Source: Microbacterium sp. CH12i (GTDB taxonomy: Bacteria > Actinomycetota > Actinomycetes > Actinomycetales > Microbacteriaceae). Taken from it: a DNA stretch of 64,000 bases. The notes beneath the pieces are model-generated. The model had not been told where the DNA came from. It did no database searches and saw nothing but the letters and a program-made list of their open reading frames with translations. Positions within the stretch are counted from its first letter, which is position 1; each line of letters starts with the position of its first letter. The stretch lies in the NCBI RefSeq assembly GCF_000685355.1, contig NZ_JHET01000010.1, positions 1-64,000 of the forward strand, given 5' to 3'. Shown here piece by piece: positions 46,357 to 55,680 of the stretch. The translations under genes were made by a program, and so were the position numbers.

Positions 46357-48009
46357 ATGTGGAAGGCTGCGCAACCGGCGCGTATATCAGCGCCGTCGGC
46401 CATCCGTTACTTCGGAGACAGCCGGTGCCGCTCGATCTGGCAGTGGCAGCTGATTCTGGCGTTCACCACGGTGGCGGTCGCTGCGGGTATCGCGCTGCTG
46501 ACCCCTCAGCTGCTTGCCGATTGGCGGGTGAGTGCCGGCATCCTCACGATTATCGTGGCATCGGTCATCTGCCTCGCAGTTCCCTGGCACAAGGTGGGGC
46601 CTGGCGCCGTGCTGGTACTTCCGGTGGTGGATGCGCTCGCGATCGGCTTACTCGATTTGGCCACGAATCCTCCGATCTCGTTCCTGTGGGTTTTCCCCGT
46701 CGCGTGGGTCGCGAGTTACTATTCGACGACGGTGTTGGTCAGCATGATGACTCTGATCGCCGGGCTCGCATTGTTCCGGGTGTTTGATCTCGGTCTCACC
46801 CCCCGCGAAATGATCAGGATGATGGTCCTGCTCGTCACGCTCGGTTTCGTGGGCGTGATCATGTCTGTGGGGTCGGAACGCAGCCGCTCCACCCGACGTC
46901 TGCTGCAAGCGCAGTCTGGGCGTATCGCCAATGCTCTTCGGCGCGTGACTGAGCAGAAGACCCGCAACCAGCGACTCATCGATTCCCTCGACATCGGCAT
47001 TGCGCAGGTGAGCGCTGGTGGAGCCATCGAGGTGTCGAACCGCGCCTTCCATGCGCTGTATGCGCTCGGCTCGTCCGCGCAATTCCGACCGACGAGCGCC
47101 GTCGAGTACCAGTCCCGCCGCGGTCAGCCCATTGCGCTGACGAACACGACCATCGCCCGCGCCTCTCGCGGCGAGCTCTTCACCGACGAGCTGGTGTGGC
47201 TGTTCGGCTTGGACGGTGAGTGGCGGGCGCTCAGGACGTCTACGCTTCAGATCGATGACAGCGCGCGCACGAAGGATGCCGTCTTGCTTCTCGTGGAGGA
47301 TGTCAGCACGAAGGTCGATGCGCGGGCGGGCGAGCAAGCGACCAGGCGCAATCTTTCGCACGAGCTCCGGAACCCGCTGACCGCGATTCTCGGTCACGTC
47401 GACCTGCTTTTAGAGCATGACGAGTTCTCCGAGTCGATGCGTCGTCAGCTTCAGGTCGTCGAGCGAGCGGGCGAGCGGATGCAGCGGCTGATCGACGATG
47501 CCTTGTCTACGGCATCCCACCCCGGCGAAGACGCCGATCTGGATTTCGACCTGGCAGATCTCACGCGTTCTTCAATCGAAGGCTTCACTCCGGTCGCTGG
47601 GACGGATGGCGTCACTTTGAAGGTGCGACTGGATGAGGCGCTGCCGCTGTGCGGAGACGCCTTCCGGCTTCGGCAGGTCGTCGACAATGTGATCGGCAAC
47701 GCGATCAAGTACGCGCAGCGTGGTGGGACGGTGACGATCCGCAGCGCGCGCCGTGACGATGCGATGACACTTGTCGTCACGGACACCGGGATCGGCATCT
47801 CTGAAGAGGACCTCCCCCACGTGTTCGAACCAGAGTTTCGCACGCAGCTCGCGCGCGAGCAGGGCATCCCTGGCACAGGACTCGGTTTAGGAATCGCCCG
47901 CGACATCGTGCTCGACCAGGGTGGACGCCTTGAGATCGCGAGCGAGCTCGGCCAGGGGACGGCAGTCACACTCGTGCTGCCGACCCGTCAAGATCGGAGA
48001 CTCACATGA
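46357..48009 (+). CDS. Membrane sensor histidine kinase
   Basis: The 550-residue protein has five to six spans within residues 30-170, then a short coiled helix (RRLLQAQSGRIANALRRVTEQ) and a PAS-like region (about 205-320). The HisKA domain has the phospho-acceptor H335 in NLSHELRNPLTAILGHV. The ATPase domain has an N-box (VVDNVIGNAIKYA), a G1 box (VVTDTGIGI) and a G2 box (GTGLGLGIARDIV). Its stop overlaps the next ATG (ATGA). The likely targets are the receiver proteins at 49470 and/or 2748; this pairing is inferred from location and receiver similarity. Confidence 0.92.
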   Translation: MWKAAQPARISAPSAIRYFGDSRCRSIWQWQLILAFTTVAVAAGIALLTPQLLADWRVSAGILTIIVASVICLAVPWHKVGPGAVLVLPVVDALAIGLLDLATNPPISFLWVFPVAWVASYYSTTVLVSMMTLIAGLALFRVFDLGLTPREMIRMMVLLVTLGFVGVIMSVGSERSRSTRRLLQAQSGRIANALRRVTEQKTRNQRLIDSLDIGIAQVSAGGAIEVSNRAFHALYALGSSAQFRPTSAVEYQSRRGQPIALTNTTIARASRGELFTDELVWLFGLDGEWRALRTSTLQIDDSARTKDAVLLLVEDVSTKVDARAGEQATRRNLSHELRNPLTAILGHVDLLLEHDEFSESMRRQLQVVERAGERMQRLIDDALSTASHPGEDADLDFDLADLTRSSIEGFTPVAGTDGVTLKVRLDEALPLCGDAFRLRQVVDNVIGNAIKYAQRGGTVTIRSARRDDAMTLVVTDTGIGISEEDLPHVFEPEFRTQLAREQGIPGTGLGLGIARDIVLDQGGRLEIASELGQGTAVTLVLPTRQDRRLT

Positions 48010-49130
48010 TCACCTCGACACTGGTGCTTCCGCTCATCGCGACCTCGACCATCGCGGTAATTATCTTCATCGCTCTCGGGTTCCTCCCTACACCGTCGCG
48101 GGCAACGGCACTGTGGTCTGCGGGGTTCGTCTGCGCCATGATCGGGTCTTACGTGTGGCTCGGATACGAAGTCTTGGAAATGGCGCCACTCCGGGGGCTG
48201 GGATCTGGCCTCATCATCGCGCCGATGGCACTCATGTGGTCGGGCCTTCGCGCTTATCGAGGAGCAACCCGGCAATTCATTCCACTCTCGGTCGCTTTCT
48301 TGATCGCAATGCCTCTGGCGTTGATGGTCTCGACATTCAGCGACGCCTATGGAATCACTTTCCGGGTGTTGTTTTCGGCGACTTCGGTGTTCGCCGTGTT
48401 GACGATCATCGAATTGCTGCGCTTGGGACCGCACAAGCGCGACGAAGCGTCCCCGCTGCTTGCCGTGTCGGGATTGTTCCTCGTGTTCACGGTCATCACG
48501 AATATCAATGGATTCATGGTCGCCCAACATGTGACTGCCAACGCGGACAGTCTGCAGTTCTTGCGCTCGACTAACATGATCGGCTCGAACGCTTACATCA
48601 TCTGCACCTTGGTGACAGTGCTGCTGCTGACGGCCCGCTCGAACAACGGCGAGCGCACGCCGCATGGGGCGTTCGAGCGGATCGCCCGCGATCGTTTGAA
48701 CCGGGCAGAAGCCACCAATGATCAGTGGTGGTCGCTGCTTGACATCCGGTTGGATGATCCTGATGACATCCGCGCAGCATCCAGCACGGCGGCGTTCAAT
48801 GCGACGTGCGATCGTTTCATGCACGATGTTGAGCTTGTACTTCCTGCGGATGCTGACATCGAGCGGATGGGCCCCACCCGCATCATCGCTCTCGTGCCGC
48901 GCGCGCAGGGTGGCGTGCGCGAGCTCCTCATTGAGCTGCTCGAGCGCATCTCTACTGTCGATGAGGTGCAGGCGCTGCCCATTCGGCTATCGGCGAGCAT
49001 CGGCTGGGCGCAGGTTGAGAATGTGGGTTACGACCTCGATGAGTTGGTGGTAGCGGCGGCTGAGGCGGTGCAGGTCGCGCAGACGACCGGCGGCGACCGG
49101 TGGGAACGCGTCCACGCCACGGTCGAATAG
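48006..49130 (+). CDS. Seven-span membrane protein with a degenerate GGDEF-like domain
   Basis: The 374-residue protein has about seven hydrophobic spans in residues 1-215. The cytoplasmic domain keeps the outline of a GGDEF cyclase domain (SLLDIRLDDPDDI in place of the metal-binding strand, LRLSASIGWAQV-like PIRLSASIGWA at the end). At the position of the GGDEF signature it reads MGPTRIIALVP. Cyclase activity is therefore not expected; it may be a nucleotide-binding or purely structural sensor. It is translationally coupled to the histidine kinase. A shortened relative of its last part is encoded at 55681-55941. Confidence 0.75.
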   Translation: MITSTLVLPLIATSTIAVIIFIALGFLPTPSRATALWSAGFVCAMIGSYVWLGYEVLEMAPLRGLGSGLIIAPMALMWSGLRAYRGATRQFIPLSVAFLIAMPLALMVSTFSDAYGITFRVLFSATSVFAVLTIIELLRLGPHKRDEASPLLAVSGLFLVFTVITNINGFMVAQHVTANADSLQFLRSTNMIGSNAYIICTLVTVLLLTARSNNGERTPHGAFERIARDRLNRAEATNDQWWSLLDIRLDDPDDIRAASSTAAFNATCDRFMHDVELVLPADADIERMGPTRIIALVPRAQGGVRELLIELLERISTVDEVQALPIRLSASIGWAQVENVGYDLDELVVAAAEAVQVAQTTGGDRWERVHATVE

Positions 49131-49305
49131 GCGACCTTCTTTACCGCGGAGAGTCTCATCTTCGGGAAGTCTTCAGGTATTCCTGGGACGAACTTGCGGA
49201 TGCCTTGAGGTGGTGTTTGTAAATTCGAATCACGGGAAGCTGGGGATTCACTAACACCATCACGGCCCGTGGGCCCCTTTCGGCGAGGGGAAGACGAAAG
49301 GATCG

Positions 49306-49473
49306 ATGATGCACGCAATGCGTCGCGTCGCCATGGTTGGGTTGCGGGCCTTCGCAACCATCGGCGTCGCAGGCGGGCGGGTCTGGGGACTGGCCGCGTT
49401 CGGCTTCATCAACTCGTTGGTCGTGATCTCCGGCTTGACGAAGCCGGAGATCACGACTGGCTACCAAACATGA
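49306..49473 (+). CDS. 55-residue hydrophobic small protein overlapping the receiver gene
   Basis: ATG 49306 (or 49309) is preceded by GAAAGGATCG, a good ribosome-binding site. The product is basic at the start (MMHAMRRVAMVGLRAF), has a probable membrane span (ATIGVAGGRVWGLAAFGFIN) and ends VVISGLTKPEITTGYQT. The TGA overlaps the receiver ATG (ATGA, 49470-49473). A perfect 17-bp hairpin lies inside its 3' end. It may be a real small membrane protein or a translated leader controlling the receiver gene. No family recognised. Confidence 0.6.
   Translation: MMHAMRRVAMVGLRAFATIGVAGGRVWGLAAFGFINSLVVISGLTKPEITTGYQT
49420..49457 (+). promoter_or_regulatory. Perfect hairpin inside the 55-codon ORF, just upstream of the receiver gene
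   Basis: The arms GTCGTGATCTCCGGCTT (49420-49436) and its complement (49441-49457) flank the 4-base loop GACG. The hairpin ends 12 bases before the receiver ATG, so it covers the region where a ribosome-binding site would lie. It could act as an attenuator or as a structure opened by ribosomes translating the small ORF. There is no T-run after it. Confidence 0.7.
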
Positions 49474-49838
49474 AGACCGCTGTGGTCATCGAGGATGAGT
49501 CCGACGTTCGCACGTTGCTGGCTGACACTCTCGAGCGGACAGGGTTCACCGTGTATTCCGCTGCCACTGGTTTAGAAGGCGTCGAGCTCGTGCGTGTTCA
49601 CGCACCGATCGTCACGACTCTCGACATCGGGATGCCGGGCATTGATGGTTTCGAGACTGCGAAGTGCATCCGCGCAATCAGCACCACATATCTGCTGATG
49701 CTCACAGCGAGAACCGAGCAGAGCGACATGCTGTTGGGGCTACAGGCCGGTGCGGACGCGTACATCACGAAGCCGTTCCGTCCACGCGAGTTCCGCGCCA
49801 GGGTCGAGGCGATGATGAGGCGTCCGCGCGTGCAGTAG
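49470..49838 (+). CDS. Single-domain response regulator (receiver only)
   Basis: The 122-residue protein has a full receiver domain (E8-D9-E10, phospho-acceptor D52 in TTLDIGMPG, Thr in MLTART, Lys in TKPFRPRE) and ends MMRRPRVQ with no output domain. The sequence is very close to the receiver of the OmpR-type regulator at 2748-3614, stopping exactly where that protein enters its linker. It therefore looks like a copy that lost its DNA-binding domain. ATG 49470 is chosen because it is where receiver homology starts and where the ATGA overlap lies. It is probably phosphorylated by the upstream kinase. Confidence 0.88.
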   Translation: MKTAVVIEDESDVRTLLADTLERTGFTVYSAATGLEGVELVRVHAPIVTTLDIGMPGIDGFETAKCIRAISTTYLLMLTARTEQSDMLLGLQAGADAYITKPFRPREFRARVEAMMRRPRVQ

Positions 49839-49878
49839 TAATCGCGAGCATCGTTCGGGGACCTTCTTTCTGGCATGC

Positions 49879-51434
49879 TCACGCGGCAGGCCGGAATCGT
49901 TTGGGCGGTGGGTCGATCCCTCCGAAGGCGTAACTGAGTACCATCCGCGATCTCATGGCAAACATCTCACCTGAGGGGTGTTGCAGGACGAAGTCGTCTT
50001 TGCCTCGCCGGGTGATCCGCCACCTGCCGTGGTGCAGCGTCATGTGGTGATATCGGCACAGCAGAATGCCACGATCGATGTCGGTTCGTCCGCCTGCGGA
50101 GTACGGATCAATGTGATGCGCCTCACAATACGACGCGGGCCTGTCACACCCTCGCCACCGGCATCCGCCATCACGAATCGCGAGCGCGATGCGCTGTTTC
50201 GAAGTGAAAAGTCGCTGTTCCCGCCCGAGATTGAGTGGATTCCCGTGGGAATCTATGGTGACCGTCACGAATCCGCTCTCGCAGATGCGTTGATCGGCCG
50301 CTGAGCCCGGCATCGACATCAGGTGGTCTTCGCTGTGCGCGACGGGCGCGCCGTTGCCGTCGGCATCCACTACCTGCACGAGACGCACGCCAGCTTGCCG
50401 CGTGCCGAACACGCTCTCGGCGTCTGCGAGGGAGCCTGCACGCAACACGTCCATGATCAAGTCGTACGCGAGCTGATCGTTCGTCCTCGGGTCATCGGCC
50501 AAAGACGCAGCCTGTTCCTTCTCGTCCGCATCCACGAATCGTGGCCCGCCTCGTCGCGGGCGCAATGCGGCGGCCAGCAGCGTCTCGATGAACAGGTCGC
50601 CCTCGTCGTCGAGCACCAGGCTCGCGCGCTTCTGCCCGTCTTGCCCGCGGTAGGTGCGGAACGAGCGATTCTCGAACCGTGCGAGGAACCGCGCCTCGGC
50701 GCCCTCCGGGTCGAGCAGATCACGGATCGACCGCGCTTGCTGCCACAACTCTTCCACCGTGCGCTCGGCAGCCTCATTGATAAGGTGCTCGGCCGCCTGC
50801 GCCCATGCCGCGCGCGCCTCAGCACGCGCCTGTGCGCATGCGGCGGCATCCGCGTGATCGGTGTCGATCTCGGGCGCCTCTCCCAGTCCCCTCCGGATTG
50901 CGTCGAACTGCGCCGCGGTCAAACGACCGTCCCGAAGCGCATCGCGTAGTGTTGATACCAGGGACGCTGATACCAGGGACCGGGTGCAGGACGCTCATCA
51001 TCGCTCGGCGCCCCGCCACCTTCTGCGCCCGCCTGCCCCTCGCCCGGCGCCCCCTCGCCCGCTCCCCCATCGCCCAAGCTCTCGTCTGGCTCGTCATCGA
51101 GCAGCGCTTCTCCCACCCGCACCTTGCGGTTCGCGTCAGCCTTCGTCGACCCGGTCACATCTTGCAACAGCGACGCCGCCGACCGATGCCCGCGAGAAGC
51201 CGCGAGCCCCGAATGCCCGCGCTCCCGCTTCGATCGCACCGCGATCACTCCTGCCGCCGCGACCTGGATCTGCTCAACCTGCTTCGCCACTGCAGCGGTC
51301 TCTTCGAGAACCTTTACGACGTCAGCATCTGTCATCAGCATCAGCGACGCCTGCGCCAGCTCGACATCTCCACCATCGACAAGCTGCCCACACAAGGTGG
51401 GAATCAGCGTCGCGACGTCGGTGAAAGTTGCCAT
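49879..51434 (-). CDS. DUF222 / HNH-endonuclease protein (frame broken near 50947)
   Basis: The N-terminal half is a DUF222 region rich in Ala/Glu/Asp helices (ASLMLMTDADVVKVLEETAAVAKQ, SAASLLQDVTGSTKADANRKV). The C-terminal half ends in an HNH nuclease domain (RDGGCRWRGCDRPASYCEAHHIDPYSAGGRTDIDRG split, LCRYHHMTLHHGRW). The frame breaks after PWYQHYA; one missing base near 50947 restores HYADALRDGRLTAAQFDA. This family occurs in many copies in Microbacteriaceae; its biological role is unclear, though some copies sit in homing-like or repeat contexts. A truncated second copy lies at 59922. Confidence 0.88.
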
Positions 51435-51537
51435 AATTCATAGTCCCACCCACCACAGACATTCGTAGGTAAGTACGCACGCAGAGCCGATTCCGGTTAC
51501 TGCAGTCCTTCGTGATCAGCGGGGATCCGCCCGCCCC

Positions 51538-52947
51538 TCACGTCCGCGCAATAAGCCCCGCTCTGGCGAACGCTTCAATACACGTGGGTCGGCGACGATT
51601 CTGCTCAACAGTCTCTGCGAGGAAACTGTCGAACTCGAAGTCAGCGCCAGCGGCAGCGGCAACCACCCGCATCGTCTTCAGGATCTTCGCCGCGCTGCGG
51701 TAGTTGCGCTTGTCGGTGACGGTGAGCGTGTCGGTGATGATCTCGCGATAGATCGGCAGCGTGTCGGCGGGATGCGTGAGCGCCCGCTTCTCGGCAAGAT
51801 TCAGCCAGACCGACGCATTGGATGCCGGTGAGCTGCCGTCGATCGCGAAATCCCAGGCCTCATCGACCCGGTCCTCCCCCAGCAAGTACGTGATGAACGC
51901 GTCGGGAGAGCGCTGTTCGAGGAGCGCTTCGGCCGCGGCGCGCTCGCGGTGCCAGAGGTTCGCAAGAGATGAGGTGTCGCGAAGGGATGCGAATGCTGAA
52001 GCCGACGGAAACCGGTGGAACCAGTCGCGGCGGAGGGCGACAGCATCCTCAGGGTCTGCGCGGGTAAAGGCATCGTCGACGAGGAAGGTGACGAGCTTCT
52101 GATCCCAGCCGCGGCCGTCCATCGCGATTCCGATGCGCGCGTAGGCGACGGCGTCGGTGTGGAGCCCGGCCTCTGCAAGGTCACCGACGAGACGGGCGGC
52201 GACAAGCGCGTTGCCCGGCTCGCCACCGTTGGCCGCAACGATGGCATCGCGATCGCGGTCGAGCACCGCAAGGCGAGTGAGCGGGTATTTGCCGTACTCG
52301 CCGAGATCGATCGCGGCGACCGCCTGACGGTACTGCTCGATGCTCTTCGCGCTCAGGCCGGGCGCGTAGGCGACGATGTCGGGATCGAAGAAGTCTTGCT
52401 TACCGTCGTAGCGGTACTTGACGATCCACTTCACCAGCCGCGTCTGCTCGGGCTGCGTGAGCGCCGGGGTTGTCGTGCACACGGCTGCGGCGTGGGCGTC
52501 GAGCAGGGTACGCACGACGTCACCTTGCGCACCAGACGAGTCGTCGGATTTCAGGATGGCGCGTGTCGTCAGCGTGATCGCACGCTCGATGACTGGAATC
52601 AGACCGGGCGTCGCGTGGAGGGAACGCTGGGCGAGTAGACCAACGACGTCGTGGGTTTGCGCCGCATACTCGTTCGCCTGCCAGTAGTCGTAGAACCGCC
52701 GGTGCGGTGTGAACGCGCGGTCGACGATGGCGCGCAGCTCGGCCGGATCGTCAGAGCTCGCAGCGCGCTGGGTGTCGAGCCAATCCGCAAGGTCGGGTAC
52801 GCCCCGTCGCGCGTCATCGATGAGCGCGCGAAGCGATTCGGCGTCGAGAGAGCTCAGCCATCGGTCAAGGGCGTCGGATGCTGCGTCAACTGCCACGGTT
52901 CTATTCTGGCTGTCTTCATCGTCACGCGTGCCCGGAGTATCTTCCAT
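51538..52947 (-). CDS. DUF6880-like alpha-solenoid protein of unknown function
   Basis: The 469-residue protein is almost entirely helical, with repeating patterns such as AVDAASDALDRWLSSLDAESLRALIDDA, EARRDLADWL-type segments and ALRRDWFHRFPSASAFASLRD. The N-terminal part resembles the DUF6880/SWIM-associated helical repeat proteins, which I recall only as a family without assigned function. I prefer ATG 52947 over the longer frame (to 53142), because the latter would run through the toxin-antitoxin promoter and into the antitoxin gene on the other strand. Divergent from the toxin-antitoxin pair. Confidence 0.6.
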   Translation of the reverse strand: MEDTPGTRDDEDSQNRTVAVDAASDALDRWLSSLDAESLRALIDDARRGVPDLADWLDTQRAASSDDPAELRAIVDRAFTPHRRFYDYWQANEYAAQTHDVVGLLAQRSLHATPGLIPVIERAITLTTRAILKSDDSSGAQGDVVRTLLDAHAAAVCTTTPALTQPEQTRLVKWIVKYRYDGKQDFFDPDIVAYAPGLSAKSIEQYRQAVAAIDLGEYGKYPLTRLAVLDRDRDAIVAANGGEPGNALVAARLVGDLAEAGLHTDAVAYARIGIAMDGRGWDQKLVTFLVDDAFTRADPEDAVALRRDWFHRFPSASAFASLRDTSSLANLWHRERAAAEALLEQRSPDAFITYLLGEDRVDEAWDFAIDGSSPASNASVWLNLAEKRALTHPADTLPIYREIITDTLTVTDKRNYRSAAKILKTMRVVAAAAGADFEFDSFLAETVEQNRRRPTCIEAFARAGLIART

Positions 52948-52977
52948 GCCGCGGCGTCTGAGCGGAACTCCAAATGC

Positions 52978-52996
52978 GTACGTGTTGACGTACAAT
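52978..52996 (+). promoter_or_regulatory. Toxin-antitoxin promoter with overlapping inverted repeat
   Basis: TACAAT (52991-52996) lies six bases before the antitoxin ATG, which would give a leaderless or nearly leaderless mRNA. It overlaps the perfect inverted repeat GTACGT-GTTG-ACGTAC (52978-52993), a plausible operator for autorepression by the antitoxin. The -35 region is poor. Confidence 0.5.
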
Positions 52997-53002
52997 GGAC
53001 TT

Positions 53003-53293
53003 ATGACGTATGCAGCCCGAGTGCTCACCAGCACGGAAGCACGCATCGCACTCCCGGGGCTTGGCGAACAGATCGAACGCGAGGGGCTCTCCTTCTCTCC
53101 TGTCGTATTCGGCTCACATCGCAAGCCAGTCGGCGCGATCATCCCGGTAGCACTTCTCGATCAGCTCGAGTCGATCTTGGAAGACATCGCTATCGCTCCA
53201 CTCATCGAGGAGCGCATCGCCGCAGGTGAGGGTGACGCGACGGTGGCAGATATCGCCGCCAACCTTGGCCTTGACCCGGCTGACTTCGAGTGA
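53003..53293 (+). CDS. Type II antitoxin (Phd/YefM-like)
   Basis: The 96-residue protein starts TYAARVLTSTEARIALPGLGEQ, then SFSPVVFGSHRKPVGAIIPVALLDQLESILED, which resembles the Phd/YefM fold (GRPVAVLVPLEEYERL-type block). The acidic C-terminal tail (ATVADIAANLGLDPADFE) would bind the toxin. The stop overlaps the toxin GTG (GTGA, 53290-53293), the usual two-gene arrangement. Confidence 0.75.
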   Translation: MTYAARVLTSTEARIALPGLGEQIEREGLSFSPVVFGSHRKPVGAIIPVALLDQLESILEDIAIAPLIEERIAAGEGDATVADIAANLGLDPADFE

Positions 53294-53619
53294 AGTTCGC
53301 TAAACCACTCGAAGGGTTCCAAGGTGACGTCGACGCGCTCAGCGACATAGATGTCAAACGAATGGCGTTGATGCTCTTGCGATCTCTACGCGACGGCAAA
53401 GTCACGGGGGAACCATTGGAACGCCGCGCAGGTACGGCAGACCTTTCGGATTGCTTCAAGGCGTACTTCGAGCCCATCGGTGGCATCAAGCCACGCTTTC
53501 GGGTCGTCTACCGGATTGTATCCGCAAGTGGCGAACCAGCCCTCCAACCCGTTTCGGTGGGACTGCGTGAAGACCTCGATGCCTATCTGGGGGCCGCGCG
53601 CAACCTCGGCAGAATTTAG
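53290..53619 (+). CDS. RelE/ParE-like toxin
   Basis: The 109-residue basic protein follows an antitoxin gene with a GTGA overlap. RelE-type features are a helical N-terminus (DIDVKRMALMLLRSLRDGKVTGEPLE) and the core strand pair DLSDCFKAYFEP and PRFRVVYRIV, with a short C-terminal helix EDLDAYLGAARNLGRI. A ribosome-dependent or free mRNA nuclease is the family expectation; a ParE-like gyrase inhibitor is the alternative. Confidence 0.72.
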   Translation: MKFAKPLEGFQGDVDALSDIDVKRMALMLLRSLRDGKVTGEPLERRAGTADLSDCFKAYFEPIGGIKPRFRVVYRIVSASGEPALQPVSVGLREDLDAYLGAARNLGRI

Positions 53620-53655
53620 ATCACCGCTGAATGTCGCCAGCATCGGATACCCCAA

Positions 53656-53778
53656 TACTGCCATCTCAAGCCGTGGCGAGGACTTGCCACTCGCTACGAC
53701 AGCCACGCCGTCGTCTACCGCGCCGAGGTCATCCTCAACGCCGTCATCGCCTGGACCAAGCAATTATCAGACTGCTCT
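53656..53778 (+). pseudogene. IS5-type transposase remnant (about 40 codons)
   Basis: The plus-strand frame from 53656 reads YCHLKPWRGLATRYDSHAVV then YRAEVILNAVIAWTKQLSD, the C-terminal end of IS5/IS427-type transposases. There is no catalytic domain and no recognisable inverted repeat, so only a scar remains. It directly abuts the decayed LuxR gene. Confidence 0.7.
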
Positions 53779-55611
53779 AGATCAGCCTGCGTTCCAGGGC
53801 CAGGCGAATCGCCCCTGCCCGGTCTGACACATCGAGTTTGCGGTAGAGAGTCCGCAACTGGGACTTGAGCCGACTGGTGAGGATTGGACTCGCGTGACGC
53901 GCATGATGATGCCGCATCCCGAACGTGAGCTCGTCGAGGCCGACGGCTGCGTCATCCGTCGCGAAGAGCGCCAGATGAGCTCCCGCGTTCCAGATGCACA
54001 AGGGCGCTGGCGATGTTCCAGCCGACACCGTAGAGAGAGCGTGACCAGGCGTCGGACTCTTCGACGGGGACCGAGCCGAGAAGCTTCTGCGCGACCGGCA
54101 TTTCTCCCTGGACGGCATGCGCGTAGGCGAGAAGACTCTGACCGTGGCGCTTTCGCCCGGGGTGTTCGTCCTCGTCGAGGACGTGCCCGATGGTGATGGC
54201 GGTTTCGGTTCTTCCCGCGAGAATGTTGGTGATCAACACTTGCTGAAGCCCGACGTAAGCGGACGCCCCAAGTCGTGCTCGATATTCCGTACCCATCGCG
54301 GCGATCTGGTCAGCGATGTCGTCTCCGACGGTTGCTGCGTCTTCATGTTGCCGGGTAGCTCGAAGGCCGCTGAACCGCGCGAGCGTGACCATGAGTCGCT
54401 CCGATGGATTGGGGGCGGGAGTGCGAGCATTCAATCTCCGGATTCCGACTTCAACCAAGCGCTTAAGTCGGCGCGACGGGCGCGCTCGCTCTCGCTGAGC
54501 ATCACCGCAAAACAGATGGCAAGGGTGCCATGCTCTTCCAACCGGCTGAGCGGCACTGCGTTGAGCGGCTGGATCACCTCTGAGTTGCGATGCTGGCTGA
54601 GCTCAGAGAAGTTCCGCGCGAAGAATGGCCAGACATCGTCCTCCCGCTCGGCCGCGAGAAGCAGTCGAATGACGTCGACGGGGTCGCCCCATGCGGACAG
54701 ATGAGACGCTGCGAAGCTGCGTGCCCGACGAATACCGACACCGTCGATCTCGATGAGCGCCTGCCGGGTCAGGGATGCCGCAACAAGTGCGTGAAAGGCG
54801 AAGAGCTTTCGACCGCCTCTGCTGTAAACGCGGCCAAGCCCTTCTCGCTCGAAGCTTCGTACCACGGACCAGACATCGTCTCGACCGGTGAGGGCGACCG
54901 CGAGAGGACCGTCGACCTCGGGAGCAAGCGCAACGAGATGCGCAACCTGCTCGTGCGCGGCGTCGGCAAATGTCGGCAATAGCTCCCGGGTTGCGAAAGC
55001 ACTGACGGCACCGACGATCTCGGCCCTATCAGCGCTGTTGCCGCCACTTCTTCGGTTACGAAGCGCAGTGAGAGCGAGGCGCGTCGCGAGGGCGTGCCCG
55101 TGGGTGACATCGTGAAGCAGGTGGAGCTCCTCAAGGTCGAGACCATCAGTCACGTTGGGCGCCAGCTGGGCGACTTCGTCAAAGGTGAACGCAAGTTCAC
55201 TGGAACCGATGACACCGACGCGAGCCGAGAGGCAAGAAGAGGATCCTCGAGCCGGGTGCGAGAGCGGGTCGTTGCGACCAGATCGAGCATGGGCGCCCGC
55301 TCGAGTACCCACGTCAGCTCAGCCTGGGCATGGTCTTCAAGCAGATGGAGATCGTCGAGGATGACCCGCACTCGACCGTCGAAGGCGAACAACGCCTCGA
55401 CGAGCAGACCCGGCACCATTGACACATCGACGCTGCCGCCAAGGAACGCCGTCAACTGATCGGGCTCAGTCGAGCGACGTTGCGCCACGAGAGACGTGAC
55501 GACACGGTGCCAAAACGATGCACGCGTGCTGATGTTCTCATCCAGTGCTATCCAGATAGTTGGCACGTTTTCCTGGCGCTGTTGCACCCACAAGGCCACG
55601 GTGAACTTCAC
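53777..55611 (-). pseudogene. Decayed LuxR-family (MalT-like) regulator, N-terminally truncated with several frameshifts
   Basis: Minus-strand pieces follow in order. 55611-55150 has VPTIWIALDENISTRASFWHRVVTSL and VRVILDDLHLLEDHAQAELTW (AAA core of a MalT-type STAND ATPase). 55222-54431 has LEELHLLHDVTHGHALATRL and an ERARRADL region. 54458-53952 has a TPR-like helical part (AYAHAVQGEMPVAQKLLG). 53890-53777 has the LuxR HTH end KSQLRTLYRKLDVSDRAGAIRLALERRLI, missing the first HTH helix. The Walker A region is absent, because the 5' end is lost next to the GGDEF fragment. At least three frame changes and both ends damaged argue for a real pseudogene rather than sequence error. Confidence 0.72.
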
Positions 55612-55680
55612 CTGCAGAATCCTGTGGTCGGAGCGTCGAACGACGGCGGGCTAGGATGACGCTCATGAGGGGGTCGCGGC

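Noticed and set aside
49256..49467. Minus-strand frames over the 55-codon ORF
   Set aside because: Part of the similarity to the plus-strand peptide comes only from the palindromic hairpin; no ribosome-binding site.
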